Source: Tetrapyrgos nigripes (lineage: Eukaryota > Basidiomycota > Agaricomycetes > Agaricales > Campanellaceae). From it: DNA of 64,000 bases. The stretch is taken from positions 1 to 64,000 of the forward strand of contig JAACJM010000241.1 in the NCBI GenBank assembly GCA_013368315.1, given 5' to 3'. Each line of letters opens with the position of its first letter. Position 1 is the stretch's first letter. The notes beneath the pieces were generated by a model that ran no database searches, was not told the origin of the DNA, and worked only from the letters and a program-made list of their open reading frames with translations. Made by a program: the position numbers and the translations under genes. Positions 9,994 to 19,135 of this stretch are shown piece after piece.

Positions 9994-11507
9994 AAATCCA
10001 ATTTAGACATGATGTCTTTTAAATAGACGGTTGCTTGTTCCTTTTCTTCTCCCTCTAGACCTTTAACCCTGTTAACCATGTCGGAAATATCCTTGATTGT
10101 GTTTCGAGATGGAGACACCTGAGCTACCGTTACCGGTGGTGAAGATGCGGTTTCGGCTGTTCGAACAGCACGAGAGGGGAAGGTTCGGGAAGTGTTTTGG
10201 GATGACGTCCTTGGGAATGTCGGACATTCGTTGCTCATATGTCCAGTTTGTCTACATGCGAAGCATGCTCCTGTCTTTCGGAGTCGGTCCCTTTCGTCAG
10301 GTGTCAGTTTGGGTAGTGGAGTGAAAGACGAGTTAGCACCTGGTCCCATATTCATAAGTGCATTGACGCTTGCTACCGTCCTTCCCTGAGACGGACCTGG
10401 ACTACTCTTCGACGTCGAAGTAGTTTTCCAGTGTCCTTGTCTTTCCCGTTCCTTCAGCCACTCTAAATGAAGCTCCACAGCTCCTTCCTTGTACTCCTCG
10501 AAGTCATCCCACTTTGGATACGTTCTTCCAACAGCTTCTCGGAGTTTGGGTGGCAATCCATCCTGATAAAATTCCAACAACGCTGCTTCTCTGAACTCGG
10601 ACTCTTCTCCATATGTATTGAAGATGCTGTTGTAGCTGCTAATATCCGTCCCCTTCATTCTAGCAAACTTGATTTTTGTCCTTGCCACATCTTCTGAGGC
10701 GAGAGCTTTGAAATCCTTTTTGAATCTGTCACGTATCTGTTTCAAAGTTGTCCATCTCCACTTATCCGGTGTGCTCGCCAGGTCCTCATCTTCCTCATCT
10801 TCATCTCGTTCCGTTAATCTCTGCGTTGCCCAATCTCCTCCTTTTTCTCCTGTAAAGAACGACAGGAATAATGAAACCTGACTTTCCTCGGTCAGGTACT
10901 TTCCTTTATTCATGCGTAGGTAGTTGTTAAATAGGGCCAGCCATCGTTTTGCCTTGCTACATTCTCCATTGAAGGTGTCTGGTTTTCTTCCTCGTTCGGA
11001 AGTTCCGTTCGACCCAATAGGAGGTGTATCAGCCATGACTGAGTCGTTTGGGTCGGACGGATTTGGAGAAGGAGGTGTAGGAGGACGACGAGGGGCTACG
11101 GATGGTCCTTCGGCGGATGGAATGGTGGGCGAAGAAGGTGGGGAAGTGGGGTCGTTTGGTTCTGATGGGTTATTGGGAGGGGTTTCGAATACTGGGTCAG
11201 GTTCGGAGGGTTGGTTGGTAGGTGTAGAGGTTCCTTGGCGTGATTCGGTTTTAGGTTTTCGATGTGCCTTTTGAATTGCAAGTTCTTGGAGCTGGGTTAT
11301 AACGTGTAGCCAGCTCGGGAGTTCTACGTCGGTGAGTCGTTGAGTGTTGTATCTGTTTAGACACGGTTGTGAGGTGCACGGAACCCAGGGATCGTCACCG
11401 TTTTCAGGGATATAGGAGGCGTCTTGGAATGATGCGGGATGGAATACGTGTGGTCGGTTGGCACAGTGGAGATTTGGGTCTGCAGATACGGATCGTCGAT
11501 CGGTCAT
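9990..11507 (-). CDS. gag: GypA Gag (505 aa)
   Basis: Structural protein of the virus-like particle. The N-terminal third is Pro/Ser/Thr-rich and disordered. The capsid core follows from about residue 165 (PDTFNGECSKAKRWLALFNN, then FFTGEKGGDWA), with the helical segment ending in EGAVELHLEWL. A single zinc knuckle, CFACRQTGHMSNEC, lies near residue 420. The frame is uninterrupted from ATG at 11507 to TGA, in contrast to the decayed pol. Capsid order and the knuckle identify a Ty3/gypsy Gag; the length is within the usual range. Confidence 0.9.
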   Translation of the reverse strand: MTDRRSVSADPNLHCANRPHVFHPASFQDASYIPENGDDPWVPCTSQPCLNRYNTQRLTDVELPSWLHVITQLQELAIQKAHRKPKTESRQGTSTPTNQPSEPDPVFETPPNNPSEPNDPTSPPSSPTIPSAEGPSVAPRRPPTPPSPNPSDPNDSVMADTPPIGSNGTSERGRKPDTFNGECSKAKRWLALFNNYLRMNKGKYLTEESQVSLFLSFFTGEKGGDWATQRLTERDEDEEDEDLASTPDKWRWTTLKQIRDRFKKDFKALASEDVARTKIKFARMKGTDISSYNSIFNTYGEESEFREAALLEFYQDGLPPKLREAVGRTYPKWDDFEEYKEGAVELHLEWLKERERQGHWKTTSTSKSSPGPSQGRTVASVNALMNMGPGANSSFTPLPKLTPDERDRLRKTGACFACRQTGHMSNECPTFPRTSSQNTSRTFPSRAVRTAETASSPPVTVAQVSPSRNTIKDISDMVNRVKGLEGEEKEQATVYLKDIMSKLDF

Positions 11508-11519
11508 ACACCAATTCCT

Positions 11520-11965
11520 TTAAGAAAGGTAGTTGGGTCCTAGGATAAAGGAGGATGCTAGACCGTATTCGGGAAGGGGTGATGATGGAGAGTAGTCAAT
11601 GTTTTCTCTGAAGAATAGAGGTCCTCTGATCTGAACCACTGTTTCTCCTGTATCGAAGTCCTCTTTCACTGTTATGTATGAGAATGTCGAGAGAACTACG
11701 TCACCTGAGGTAAGTTTCCACACCCAACGTCTTGTACAGACAAAGTGTCGGTCAAAGCTCCAAGGGTTCGCTTGTATATTTCTTCCGTGAGAGACCCAGT
11801 ATTCAGTATGCAAGAGGTAGCGAGGAAGGGGAAATGGAACCCGTTCGTAGTCACGAGGGGTTATGGCGGGTTCGATACGAATTCGGGGTTGACGGGTAGA
11901 CAGAGTGAAGAAGGGAATTTGGGTTTGACGGAAGGATTGTGAGGTGGGTGTATGGGAGTTCGTTC
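11520..11965 (-). other. AUG-less open frame between GypA 5' LTR and gag
   Basis: The minus-strand frame is open for about 148 codons, from a TGA at the LTR edge to a TAA at 11522-11520, 12 nt before the gag ATG. It contains no ATG. The translated sequence looks protein-like (HTEYWVSHGRNIQ, FVCTRRWVW, QIRGPLFFREN) rather than random leader. It may be an N-terminal extension of Gag joined by splicing or frameshifting, translated from a non-AUG start, or an ORF that lost its start codon. Confidence 0.45.
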
Positions 11966-11968
11966 AAG

Positions 11969-12493
11969 TGTCAAGGTTGTCGATACACTCAATAACCACC
12001 CAAGTCACACAGTACAAGAAGGCTGGTTTACAAGAGAAATAGATTGGTTAAGAGAGATAGAGAGATAGAGAGATAGAGAGATAGAAAGAAGTAAGCTGAC
12101 TAGGCTCTACACTGCGTAGTAAGAGTATGGAGCGGAGATGAAGTGAACGAACTAAGGAATAGGTTACAAAGATCACAGGTATATAAGTAAAATATGAACA
12201 GATGGGAAAGAGTAAGTAATAATAGACGGTACCATGTGGAAATGTCAAGAGCGAGAGAGTAATGAGCTCAATATGGATAGATGAAGGTACTGGATCATAA
12301 AGAATGGTTGACAGTGAGAATGTCCATGGAGATAGGAATCGGAGGAGATGAGAGTTTGAGTCATAGATCTATGGAGATGGTAACTATAGACGATGATGAG
12401 AAATGGTTAGTATTTATGGGGTTAAAGTGGGAAATAGGTAGTAAAGGGAAAAGAATAGAAAGGAAATGAATAGGCGGGGGACGATTCATGACA
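11969..12493 (-). repeat. GypA 5' LTR
   Basis: 525 bp with the same TGTCA...TGACA ends as the left copy. It differs from the left LTR by numerous substitutions and extra GATAGA units, suggesting an old insertion or a recombinant pair. The minus-strand sequence just inside (CTTGAACGAACTCC) does not begin with the TGG of common tRNA primer sites, so the priming mechanism is unclear. Confidence 0.95.
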
Positions 12494-13290
12494 CAACCTG
12501 AAGTGAATGAACATCTTTTTTATCAGACTGCGACATCTACAGGTTCAGCAAGCTGGTACTCACTGGAGCGAACTCGACTACGCCCATATTGAATGAGGAG
12601 CTGACAAGCCCAGAATTCGTGGCATGGACAGGGACAGTGCTGGGGTGGAACGGATAGTGCTGCTGGGATTGCAGCGATGAGTGAAGCCGACAACGATGCT
12701 TGGAGCTCATGAAGCTACCGGGTACGCTTGGTGTTGCTGGAAGAGCTGGACACCTAGTCCAACTCTGAAGACCCTGTGTATGACACCGAGTCATTGCCGA
12801 TGGTGCAGGATGAAGTGCAAGGTTTGAGAAAGAAAGCATGACTTATGTAATCAGCTGAACTTTGTACATAAACGCCAGCGGCTGCTGTCTTTCCAACTGT
12901 TGTTCGTTGTTCACAATTCATCCTCTAATCAATGAGTCGTTGGCCAGCATACACAGAGACGCCAAGGGTTGAAGCTGAAGAAGTGCAAATCTAAGTCAGG
13001 CAGCATAGTTGTATATTCACTGGGCAAAAATCCTGGGTAGGTATGGATACACGAGTTAAACGGTAAAGGATGGACAATGGACACGAGTTACACATGGATT
13101 TAATGATCCGGATCTGAATTTCTAAATTGTACGATAGTAATGTGGACCACAAAGCAAAACAGACAGCATACCAGGGCCATAGTTAACCGTTAACTGTTAA
13201 CCACCTCACCCTATTGACCTGCCAGCACAAGAATTAACCACATCAGTCGCCCTCTTCGCTCGCTCTGTGGTCATCAGTTTGATACATTGG
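12494..13290. other. Region without a supported gene
   Basis: A minus-strand frame (12839-12537, about 100 codons) is open but resembles nothing known and may be chance. It contains GGACACCTAGTCC (12749) and GACACCGAGTC (12782), motifs that recur near 16050-16105 and in reverse near 30325-30385. There is no continuation of the GypB RT here. Confidence 0.5.
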
Positions 13291-13300
13291 TAAACATTAT

Positions 13301-13852
13301 CTAGGACCAACCTTCGTCCTTCGCGTCACTATCAGATGCGCCAGCATTGTTGTGGTTGAGACTTAGCATATGAGCCGCATCCGCACTGGAGATTGACAGC
13401 TGGTTTAATGTTGCTGTCACACTGTCGGTGTCTGAGAAAGAAAGCTTGCGGTGAGCTAAGGTGGGAGTGGAGGTGGGGCTGGGTCTGGGAGTGGCGGTGG
13501 GAGTGGTGGTGGGAGTGGCGGTGAGAGTGTCGTTGGGAACGGGGGGAAGGTCACTGATGATTTTGCCATAGTCGTTGAGACCATGGAACAGTTTCAGTTG
13601 ATGACATATGCAAGTGGGCTCAGGGACAGAGCCGTAGTACCCGTCGGAGAAAATAATCAACCATTCGGGAACCTTCCAATTGGCAGCGGTACCCAGGCGA
13701 TCGTGACGGGGCCAGCAGATACACTTGTGAACGTCTTCTGTGTTACATGGAGGAAGTGAGCTGAGGGTGCGGGTGTTTTTCGGCCAGGGTGATTCCTCTG
13801 TGGCACTTGCAGAAGCACTTGCAGAAGCTGCAGGACGCACTTTTGCATGCAT
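13301..13852 (-). CDS. Hypothetical low-complexity protein (183 aa)
   Basis: Not recognised. The first in-frame ATG is at 13852 (the open frame extends to 13861 only with TTG). The N-terminus has an Ala-Ser repeat (ASASASASAT). The middle has four or five cysteines in a C-x1-C / C-x1-C arrangement (HKCICWP, PTCICHQ) separated by a Trp-containing stretch. A Thr-Pro repeat (TPTTTPTATP) precedes an acidic-Ser C-terminus. It lies about 350 bp downstream of the gene ending at 14206 on the same strand. It could be a final exon rather than a whole gene. Confidence 0.4.
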   Translation of the reverse strand: MHAKVRPAASASASASATEESPWPKNTRTLSSLPPCNTEDVHKCICWPRHDRLGTAANWKVPEWLIIFSDGYYGSVPEPTCICHQLKLFHGLNDYGKIISDLPPVPNDTLTATPTTTPTATPRPSPTSTPTLAHRKLSFSDTDSVTATLNQLSISSADAAHMLSLNHNNAGASDSDAKDEGWS

Positions 13853-14205
13853 TGTTATCAATGTGTGAGGTCAACACTTGAGGACAGCATGAAAAGACTT
13901 ACTGTTGACGTTCAAGAGAGTGGATGCAGGATGACTTCTAGACGGATCCATTTATGTGTATAGACATCTTTTCAAACTCCGCAATTGGAACGCAATACTT
14001 ATTGGAACACGGCACTGGGGCAGTGCATTTTTAGGGCAAGTTTTTGGTGAAATAAAATTTTGGCTTCTCAGGCGGCAAGCAAAATATGTACTCACTGGAT
14101 TTATGTCCCAAAAAACTTTGTCCGAATGCATTGACCACCGCCGTGTAAGACTACAATGATATTCTACATAGCGCACAGGTGCAAAAACAGATGACAGAGA
14201 CCGAG

Positions 14206-15860
14206 TTAGCTGTTCCAACGTTCGAACTTAGTACATGTGACAGCGTCATCAACCCACTCAGAGTTCCGAGTCCTGATATCCCCAATATGTGCCAAAACAG
14301 TGTCCCTGTACCAGTGGTAATGGTCATTCAGGAAATCGACATAACCCAAGTAGTTTCTCAAATCAGAAAGTGGACCCCACTCTTTCACTCTTTGCACAGC
14401 ATACTTCAGCTTTCCATCAGGCTGAAGTACGAGTCAATATGAAAAATAGAATAAGAAAGATGAAGTCAACGCACTTCTGCTTCACCACGAGCAGCATAGG
14501 CAGCAGACTTTTCGAAGGTGACGGCGATACCATATACAGGGAATGGGATGTTCAAAATCTCATTAATAGCTGCTGCAGGCAGAAGATCTGCGATGACCTG
14601 GTTCACCGCTGTCTCAAATGACAATGTTTTGTATTCTTGACAGAGCCGAGGAATCTCAACAAAATTTAGCTTGTCACTTCCCCATGTAACAAGTACCCTG
14701 ACGCCTCCCTTGAAGGGGACAGCACCCAGGATTTCATGTGTCCACATGAGATCTGCAACAAGGAAATGTCCTGGGGAGATTGAAAGGTCATGGGTGGAAG
14801 CAGGAGCAATTACAAAGGCATGGTGCTCCAAGAAGTTCTCGGTGCTGCAGACAGTAGAAATCAGGAGAGATGCACAAAAAGACAATATAAAAAACGTACT
14901 TGCTGCACCATTGCAGCTCTTCATCAGTCTCGAAATGCTTCCTGAATTGCCTGATCAAGTAGTCCAGCGGCTGCTTCATGACTGCTTCATTGGAACCAGG
15001 TTTTGTCTCGACAATAGCCTGATAGTAATCTATCACTTCGTATAATTCCGTTTGAGTTGAAAGAAGTACTGGGTTACTAGCATGTCCTGTCGAGTCATTA
15101 AGTGCAACTTCCGCCATGCGCATGTACAGCCAGTGCCAATCATTTCCTCTTTGTATGTGTTCTTTTGCTATATCAGCCACCACAGTACGTGCAAGGATAA
15201 GCCCAATCCTCCCTTGTGAGGGGTAATGCAAATAGTTCTGACGGGCTTGCTCCAACTTTTGCCTAAACTTCTCCTTGTAGTCGGTAGCAGTTTCTGGGTC
15301 TGTAAGTTTGGCCTCAAGTTCTCTGTCAATTATCATTGCCGTCTTCTCCATATGCTGTCACATAAGTTAGCTCAGGGACATGTATAGAGGGACCGACAAA
15401 ACATACCGCCCACACATTCGCGAATGAAAATGTTCCACACTGAGGAAACACAGGGAAATCCGAACCCTCTTCAGAGATAACGTGGGTGCACTTGCATGAG
15501 ATGGCTTCCAGGTATTTTGTGAAGGCGTCTGGAATTCCGCACAACCTTCAGACATCATTCAGTGTAAGAGAAGAGAAGAGTAGGGAAAAACCTACTTGTT
15601 CATGGGGTCATTGATGATAAGCTACATGTTTTGTCGTTTGCGACGTCCATTGAGCTGTGAGAGCGAGAGGAGGGCTCGTAGTTGGAATTGTCCTTCATTT
15701 TTTTGGAATTATCTGTACTGCTACAATCAGAGGCCATCTCGTCGTCTTCAGAAAGGTCCACTGTTATATTATTTCATTAGCATCATTAGCCCCAGATGGA
15801 AACAAAGAATATGATGCACTTCTGATGGTCAGGAGTTCTAAGCGGGCGGCAGTGGGTACA
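14206..15860 (-). CDS. Hypothetical multi-exon gene, 5' end damaged
   Basis: Not recognised by family. Four consecutive exons join cleanly: an exon ending at 15407 (SFANVWA), 15354-14900, 14844-14475 and 14421-14206, with GTATGT, GTACGT and GTGCGT donors and CAG acceptors, all in frame to the stop. The protein has a helical middle (DYKEKFRQKLEQARQNY) and a mixed C-terminal part ending FERWNS. Upstream, a likely first exon (about 15745-15600) reads VDLSEDDEMASD, but the frame that best continues it (NDPMNK then LCGIPDAFTKYL) is offset and meets a stop, so there is probably a frameshift or an unrecognised intron. It lies head-to-tail with the kinase-like gene upstream. Confidence 0.55.
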
Positions 15861-15909
15861 ATTGAGATGATTGTTTATGTCGTCGGCTGGAAATGACACC
15901 AAGTCAGAA

Positions 15910-16160
15910 CTTGCACTACACCAAGTAATGCAAATGAGAGCGCCAAGTTCTCAAAGCAGCAGCGATTATGAGACGTAGTACTAGATGTTGAGACATGGAC
16001 ACGTCAAGGAAGAAATGATTAGGTAAGCATGCTGTTGCCACAGCAGGGTTGACACCGAGTCAGCAGTAGAAAGACACCCAGTCCTTCTACCTGCTAGTTA
16101 TGACACCTAGTCATTGGCCAGCGCAGGCCAGCGTAGTTAGAACAAGAGATGAAAGTAGGT
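15910..16160. repeat. GACACCNAGTC motif cluster
   Basis: Three copies of GACACC(G/C/T)AGTC occur at about 16050, 16073 and 16101, related to those near 12749 and 12782 and to the reverse-complement copies near 30325-30385. There is no coding potential. Confidence 0.4.
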
Positions 16161-16305
16161 AAGGGAGTAGCTGCAGCTGAAGAGGCTTGGTATTAACACT
16201 GTTTACTCCAACAATAAATATATTATACACAACAATGTAATAAATGTGCAAAGTATTTACATGCGATATTTATGAGGGAGAGTCTATGATGCTGAGTACC
16301 CTATC

Positions 16306-18100
16306 CTACATCCTAAAGAGTGAGCTGGAGTCCATATTCTCTGCACGGCCCAGGAGACTCTGCAGCTCGGCTATCACACGCTGGTCTCTACACCCCAAAC
16401 AAACTCCAGAGTCCATGAGGACAGAGCATCCAAAATCAATCAGACTGATCTTCCCGTTAGTATCCCGAGTGACGTTCGGCGGTCGAACATCATGATGATG
16501 AAAATTAAAGGAGTTCAATATCATGATTAGTGACAATAGCTCCTTCCTTTAAATCAGTCCAATGTAAGTAGTAGAGGACGGGGAGAGAAAAAGTAGCTCA
16601 CAAGTCAGATTTGTCCAGTTCAGTCCAATCATGGAAAGCCAGCCCTGTGTATGAGAAAAGTAACAGGTTGCAGGCATATCCTGAATAGCTCCCCAAGAGC
16701 TTGGGAGCATTGTGTGGCAGTATTGAAGAAGCCAATAAAGTCATCCTATGCTCATGTTCAAATTCCTTCCTTGACTGTATTGTCTTAGCGACGACGGCAT
16801 GTTGAAGATTGATGGCAACTTTCTTTTTGTTATTAGAAAGTAGGATGTGGGGGAAGCGGAGCATAACGAATGGTAGTAGGCAGTGGAGGATGGATGGTAG
16901 TATGCGGCTGGAAGAAGAGATGAGATCCAGTAATTTGAGCCATGGTCTAAATGCTTACGCGAAACACATATTTTCAAACTGATAATGAAATTGCTCCAAA
17001 CCCAGCTCGATCCTCAAGCTGGGCAGATATGGTAGGACTGCCTTGAGGCATACTGAAAAGGAATCCCGAATTACAGCGGAAGCAGATGTGGACATTGATA
17101 TCGGTGGCAGAGCTAGGTTGCACACGTAAACCCGTTCTGGATATGGCACCATTCGCCGGTTCGAACTGAGACCGTACCACTCGTCCAAATCATCCTCGAC
17201 GTCGTTAATAGCTGCCAGAATCCAGACAGCATCCTTAATTGTATCTGGGCCAGAATCCTCATCCTCAGTGCACAACAAATTGTTGCCCTCCTTCACTGCG
17301 TATAATGCTTTCTCCATGGTGTAGTAGATACTCCTTTTGACGTTGTCGGAATGGAACATCTGTGTTACCAACTGAGAAGACAAACATTAAAATGGAATGG
17401 AAAACATATATGCACACTTTACCTGCACTACTGCCTTGTTGGTCGCTGATACACTCTGACTGTCGACAGTGGGCCACACTATGGGGTAGTTGGCCCCTTC
17501 CGCCTGCTGGTTGAACATGGTCCATCCAGTCACCACTCCCTTGTCCTCCACCATCAAAAGTCTTCTTGTGACTGGGTGTATATTGGATGATGGATCGAGC
17601 GCAGGGAAGATGAAAACGATGGTGTGATCCGGTTTAATAGACCAGACGTCGTCAGTAATCTTCTCGGTATGGGATTCGAGTCTGGGTTTAAGATGCCTAA
17701 GTTTATCGTTCTTGGCAACAACTGCCCGGAGAGCAGTGGTTATCATTTTGAGCTCCTCATCACGGTGTCGTTGAGTGTCTGCCTCTGTCGTTGCCAAGAA
17801 TGGAGTTGACCATTGCATTGCGATGGTAGAACGTATGTAGCTGATGGCGTCCTCTGCAGCGTCGGTAGTCTTGAGTATCGGCTCCCATATGTTGCTGGCA
17901 TTGTCCAGTTCCTCATTTGAGCGTTCTAGTGTCGTAACCCGGTATTTCGGAGGAAGACCAAGTTCGCCCTTGGAAGATTCTTTGGTCGATGATGTTTGTG
18001 CTTCCACTGTCGAAAACAGCATCCGTACTCGTGCGGTATTGATCTCAGCCAAGAGGTCGTAGACTGATGTTGGGGGTTGTGTTGGGAGTTGCATTGCCAT
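16306..18100 (-). CDS. Kinase-like protein with long N-terminal domain (545 aa)
   Basis: A four-exon gene (18100-17423, 17371-16959, 16907-16602, 16546-16306) whose exon lengths sum to a multiple of three with no stop. The first 350 residues are an unrecognised domain conserved in the paralogue at 30550 (TSVYDLLAEIN, ATEDxxxYIxSTI). The C-terminal part is kinase-like: VVAK with a candidate ATP-binding Lys, HHHDVRPPNV in place of the catalytic HRDLKPxN loop, and LIDFG for metal binding. The chain stops about 45 residues after DFG, so most of the C-lobe and a normal activation segment are missing. It may be a pseudokinase or an atypical fungal kinase. The start follows the paralogue, whose ATG aligns here. 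Confidence 0.75.
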
Positions 18101-19130
18101 CAGGAGCAAGCAGGGCAGCGAATTTGTCCGTCCGTAGAGGCGATGTAGCCCCGATATATAAATACTCCTGGTAACCCCTCACCCCTGATAGTACAATACG
18201 GGAGGGATATAGCCAGGGCATACCCAGGCTAGTTTTGGCCCTAATCAGGCAGCGGTATATGAATATGGGTCACATATGAGAGGTTGGGCAGGGGTTGGCC
18301 ACGGCAGGGCATCGGCATTAGGTGGCATCGTTGGCATACGGTGGCATGGCGCTGTTTTCCGGGCTACATCAGGCTACATCCCATCCCTTGCTTAACTCCT
18401 TTGCATCGGTTGAGCAGATCTCGCTTACGGTAATCGAATAAATACAATGATTCAAGCATATGTAGTAGACTAAGGTAGACTATCGTACATAGAGCATGTA
18501 TCCTCACAGAGCTACCCTGCTTACATCCGTAGGCACATATCTAATATGATTATCGCATGGGGACTTGACCATAGCTTTGATTCCATCGACCCGTATCTCA
18601 ATATGGTACTTGCATTGAGGTCATCCCTAGGACATGTAGGGTTGCTCGTTACAGTTTTCCAGCAATTAGCATCATAAATTGCCGCTCTGTGCCCACACGT
18701 CTAAGCATGGGACTTATAAAAGACTTTCCGGAACAGTATCGGCTATACATTGAACTTACAATGATTCTGAAAACTCTCACAGGTATGTACGATGTCCCAT
18801 TACAGTACTAGTATCACTGTCTTGTTCATTTCGTTTTTGCGCTCACTTTTTATGCCAGGTTTTTGAGACTTGTCAAATTTGTGAAATTTTACCATCCAAT
18901 ATTTCAATACAGCCATCTTCATCAGGACTTCTCAACACAAGTCAACGTCTCATTGAGTTCGTACTATGGGCCCATATATATATCGGTTGGCAGTAATAAC
19001 ATTATATAAAAGTCCACAACATGTACATAAAGTCTTCCATACAAAATAAACGACAAACAACTAAATAAACGACGAACAAAACCCACAACAGCAAGAATGA
19101 CCAAGAATGACGAGCTTCAGGATGACCGCC
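18101..19130. other. Intergenic region with palindromic motifs
   Basis: No gene is seen. It holds the left inverted motif (18182-18218), a related CCCCGATATATAAATACTCC at 18150, GGTATATGAATATGGGTC near 18252 and GGGCCCATATATATATCGG at 18967. A TATAAAA sequence occurs at 18715, but no plus-strand gene follows it. Confidence 0.5.
18182..18218 (+). repeat. Left inverted motif bracketing the KDZ-1 block
   Basis: CCCCTGATAGTACAATACGG continuing to about 18218. It matches the reverse complement of 30120-30156 at 31 of 37 positions by eye. The two face each other, as terminal inverted repeats would, 11975 bp apart end to end. Flanking bases show no obvious target duplication. Confidence 0.5.
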
Positions 19131-19135
19131 CACGA

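Larger units (their letters stand above)
4699..12493 (-). mobile_element. Ty3/gypsy chromovirus GypA, LTR to LTR
   Basis: A near full-length element of about 7.8 kb. Read on the minus strand it runs 5' LTR (12493-11969), AUG-less open frame, gag, protease, RT-RNase H, integrase with chromodomain, an extra ORF, polypurine tract and 3' LTR (5224-4699). LTRs begin TGTCA and end TGACA, a 5 bp inverted pair. Flanking 5-mers (CTGAC before 4699, CAACC after 12493) do not match, so no target-site duplication is seen. Pol has several frameshifts and nonsense codons, so this copy is not autonomous. Another copy of the family starts at 63292. Confidence 0.93.

Noticed and set aside
10924..11274. Plus-strand 116-codon Gly-rich frame
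   Set aside because: It is a shadow of the Pro-rich N-terminus of GypA Gag on the minus strand.
4694..12498. Target-site duplication around GypA
   Set aside because: CTGAC and CAACC do not match beyond chance; shifting the LTR edges by up to 9 bp did not help, because the TGTCA...TGACA ends fix them.
13196..14442. TET/JBP-type dioxygenase next to a KDZ element
   Set aside because: I looked for an HxD...H metal site and the usual family context in all unassigned frames and found none in this window.
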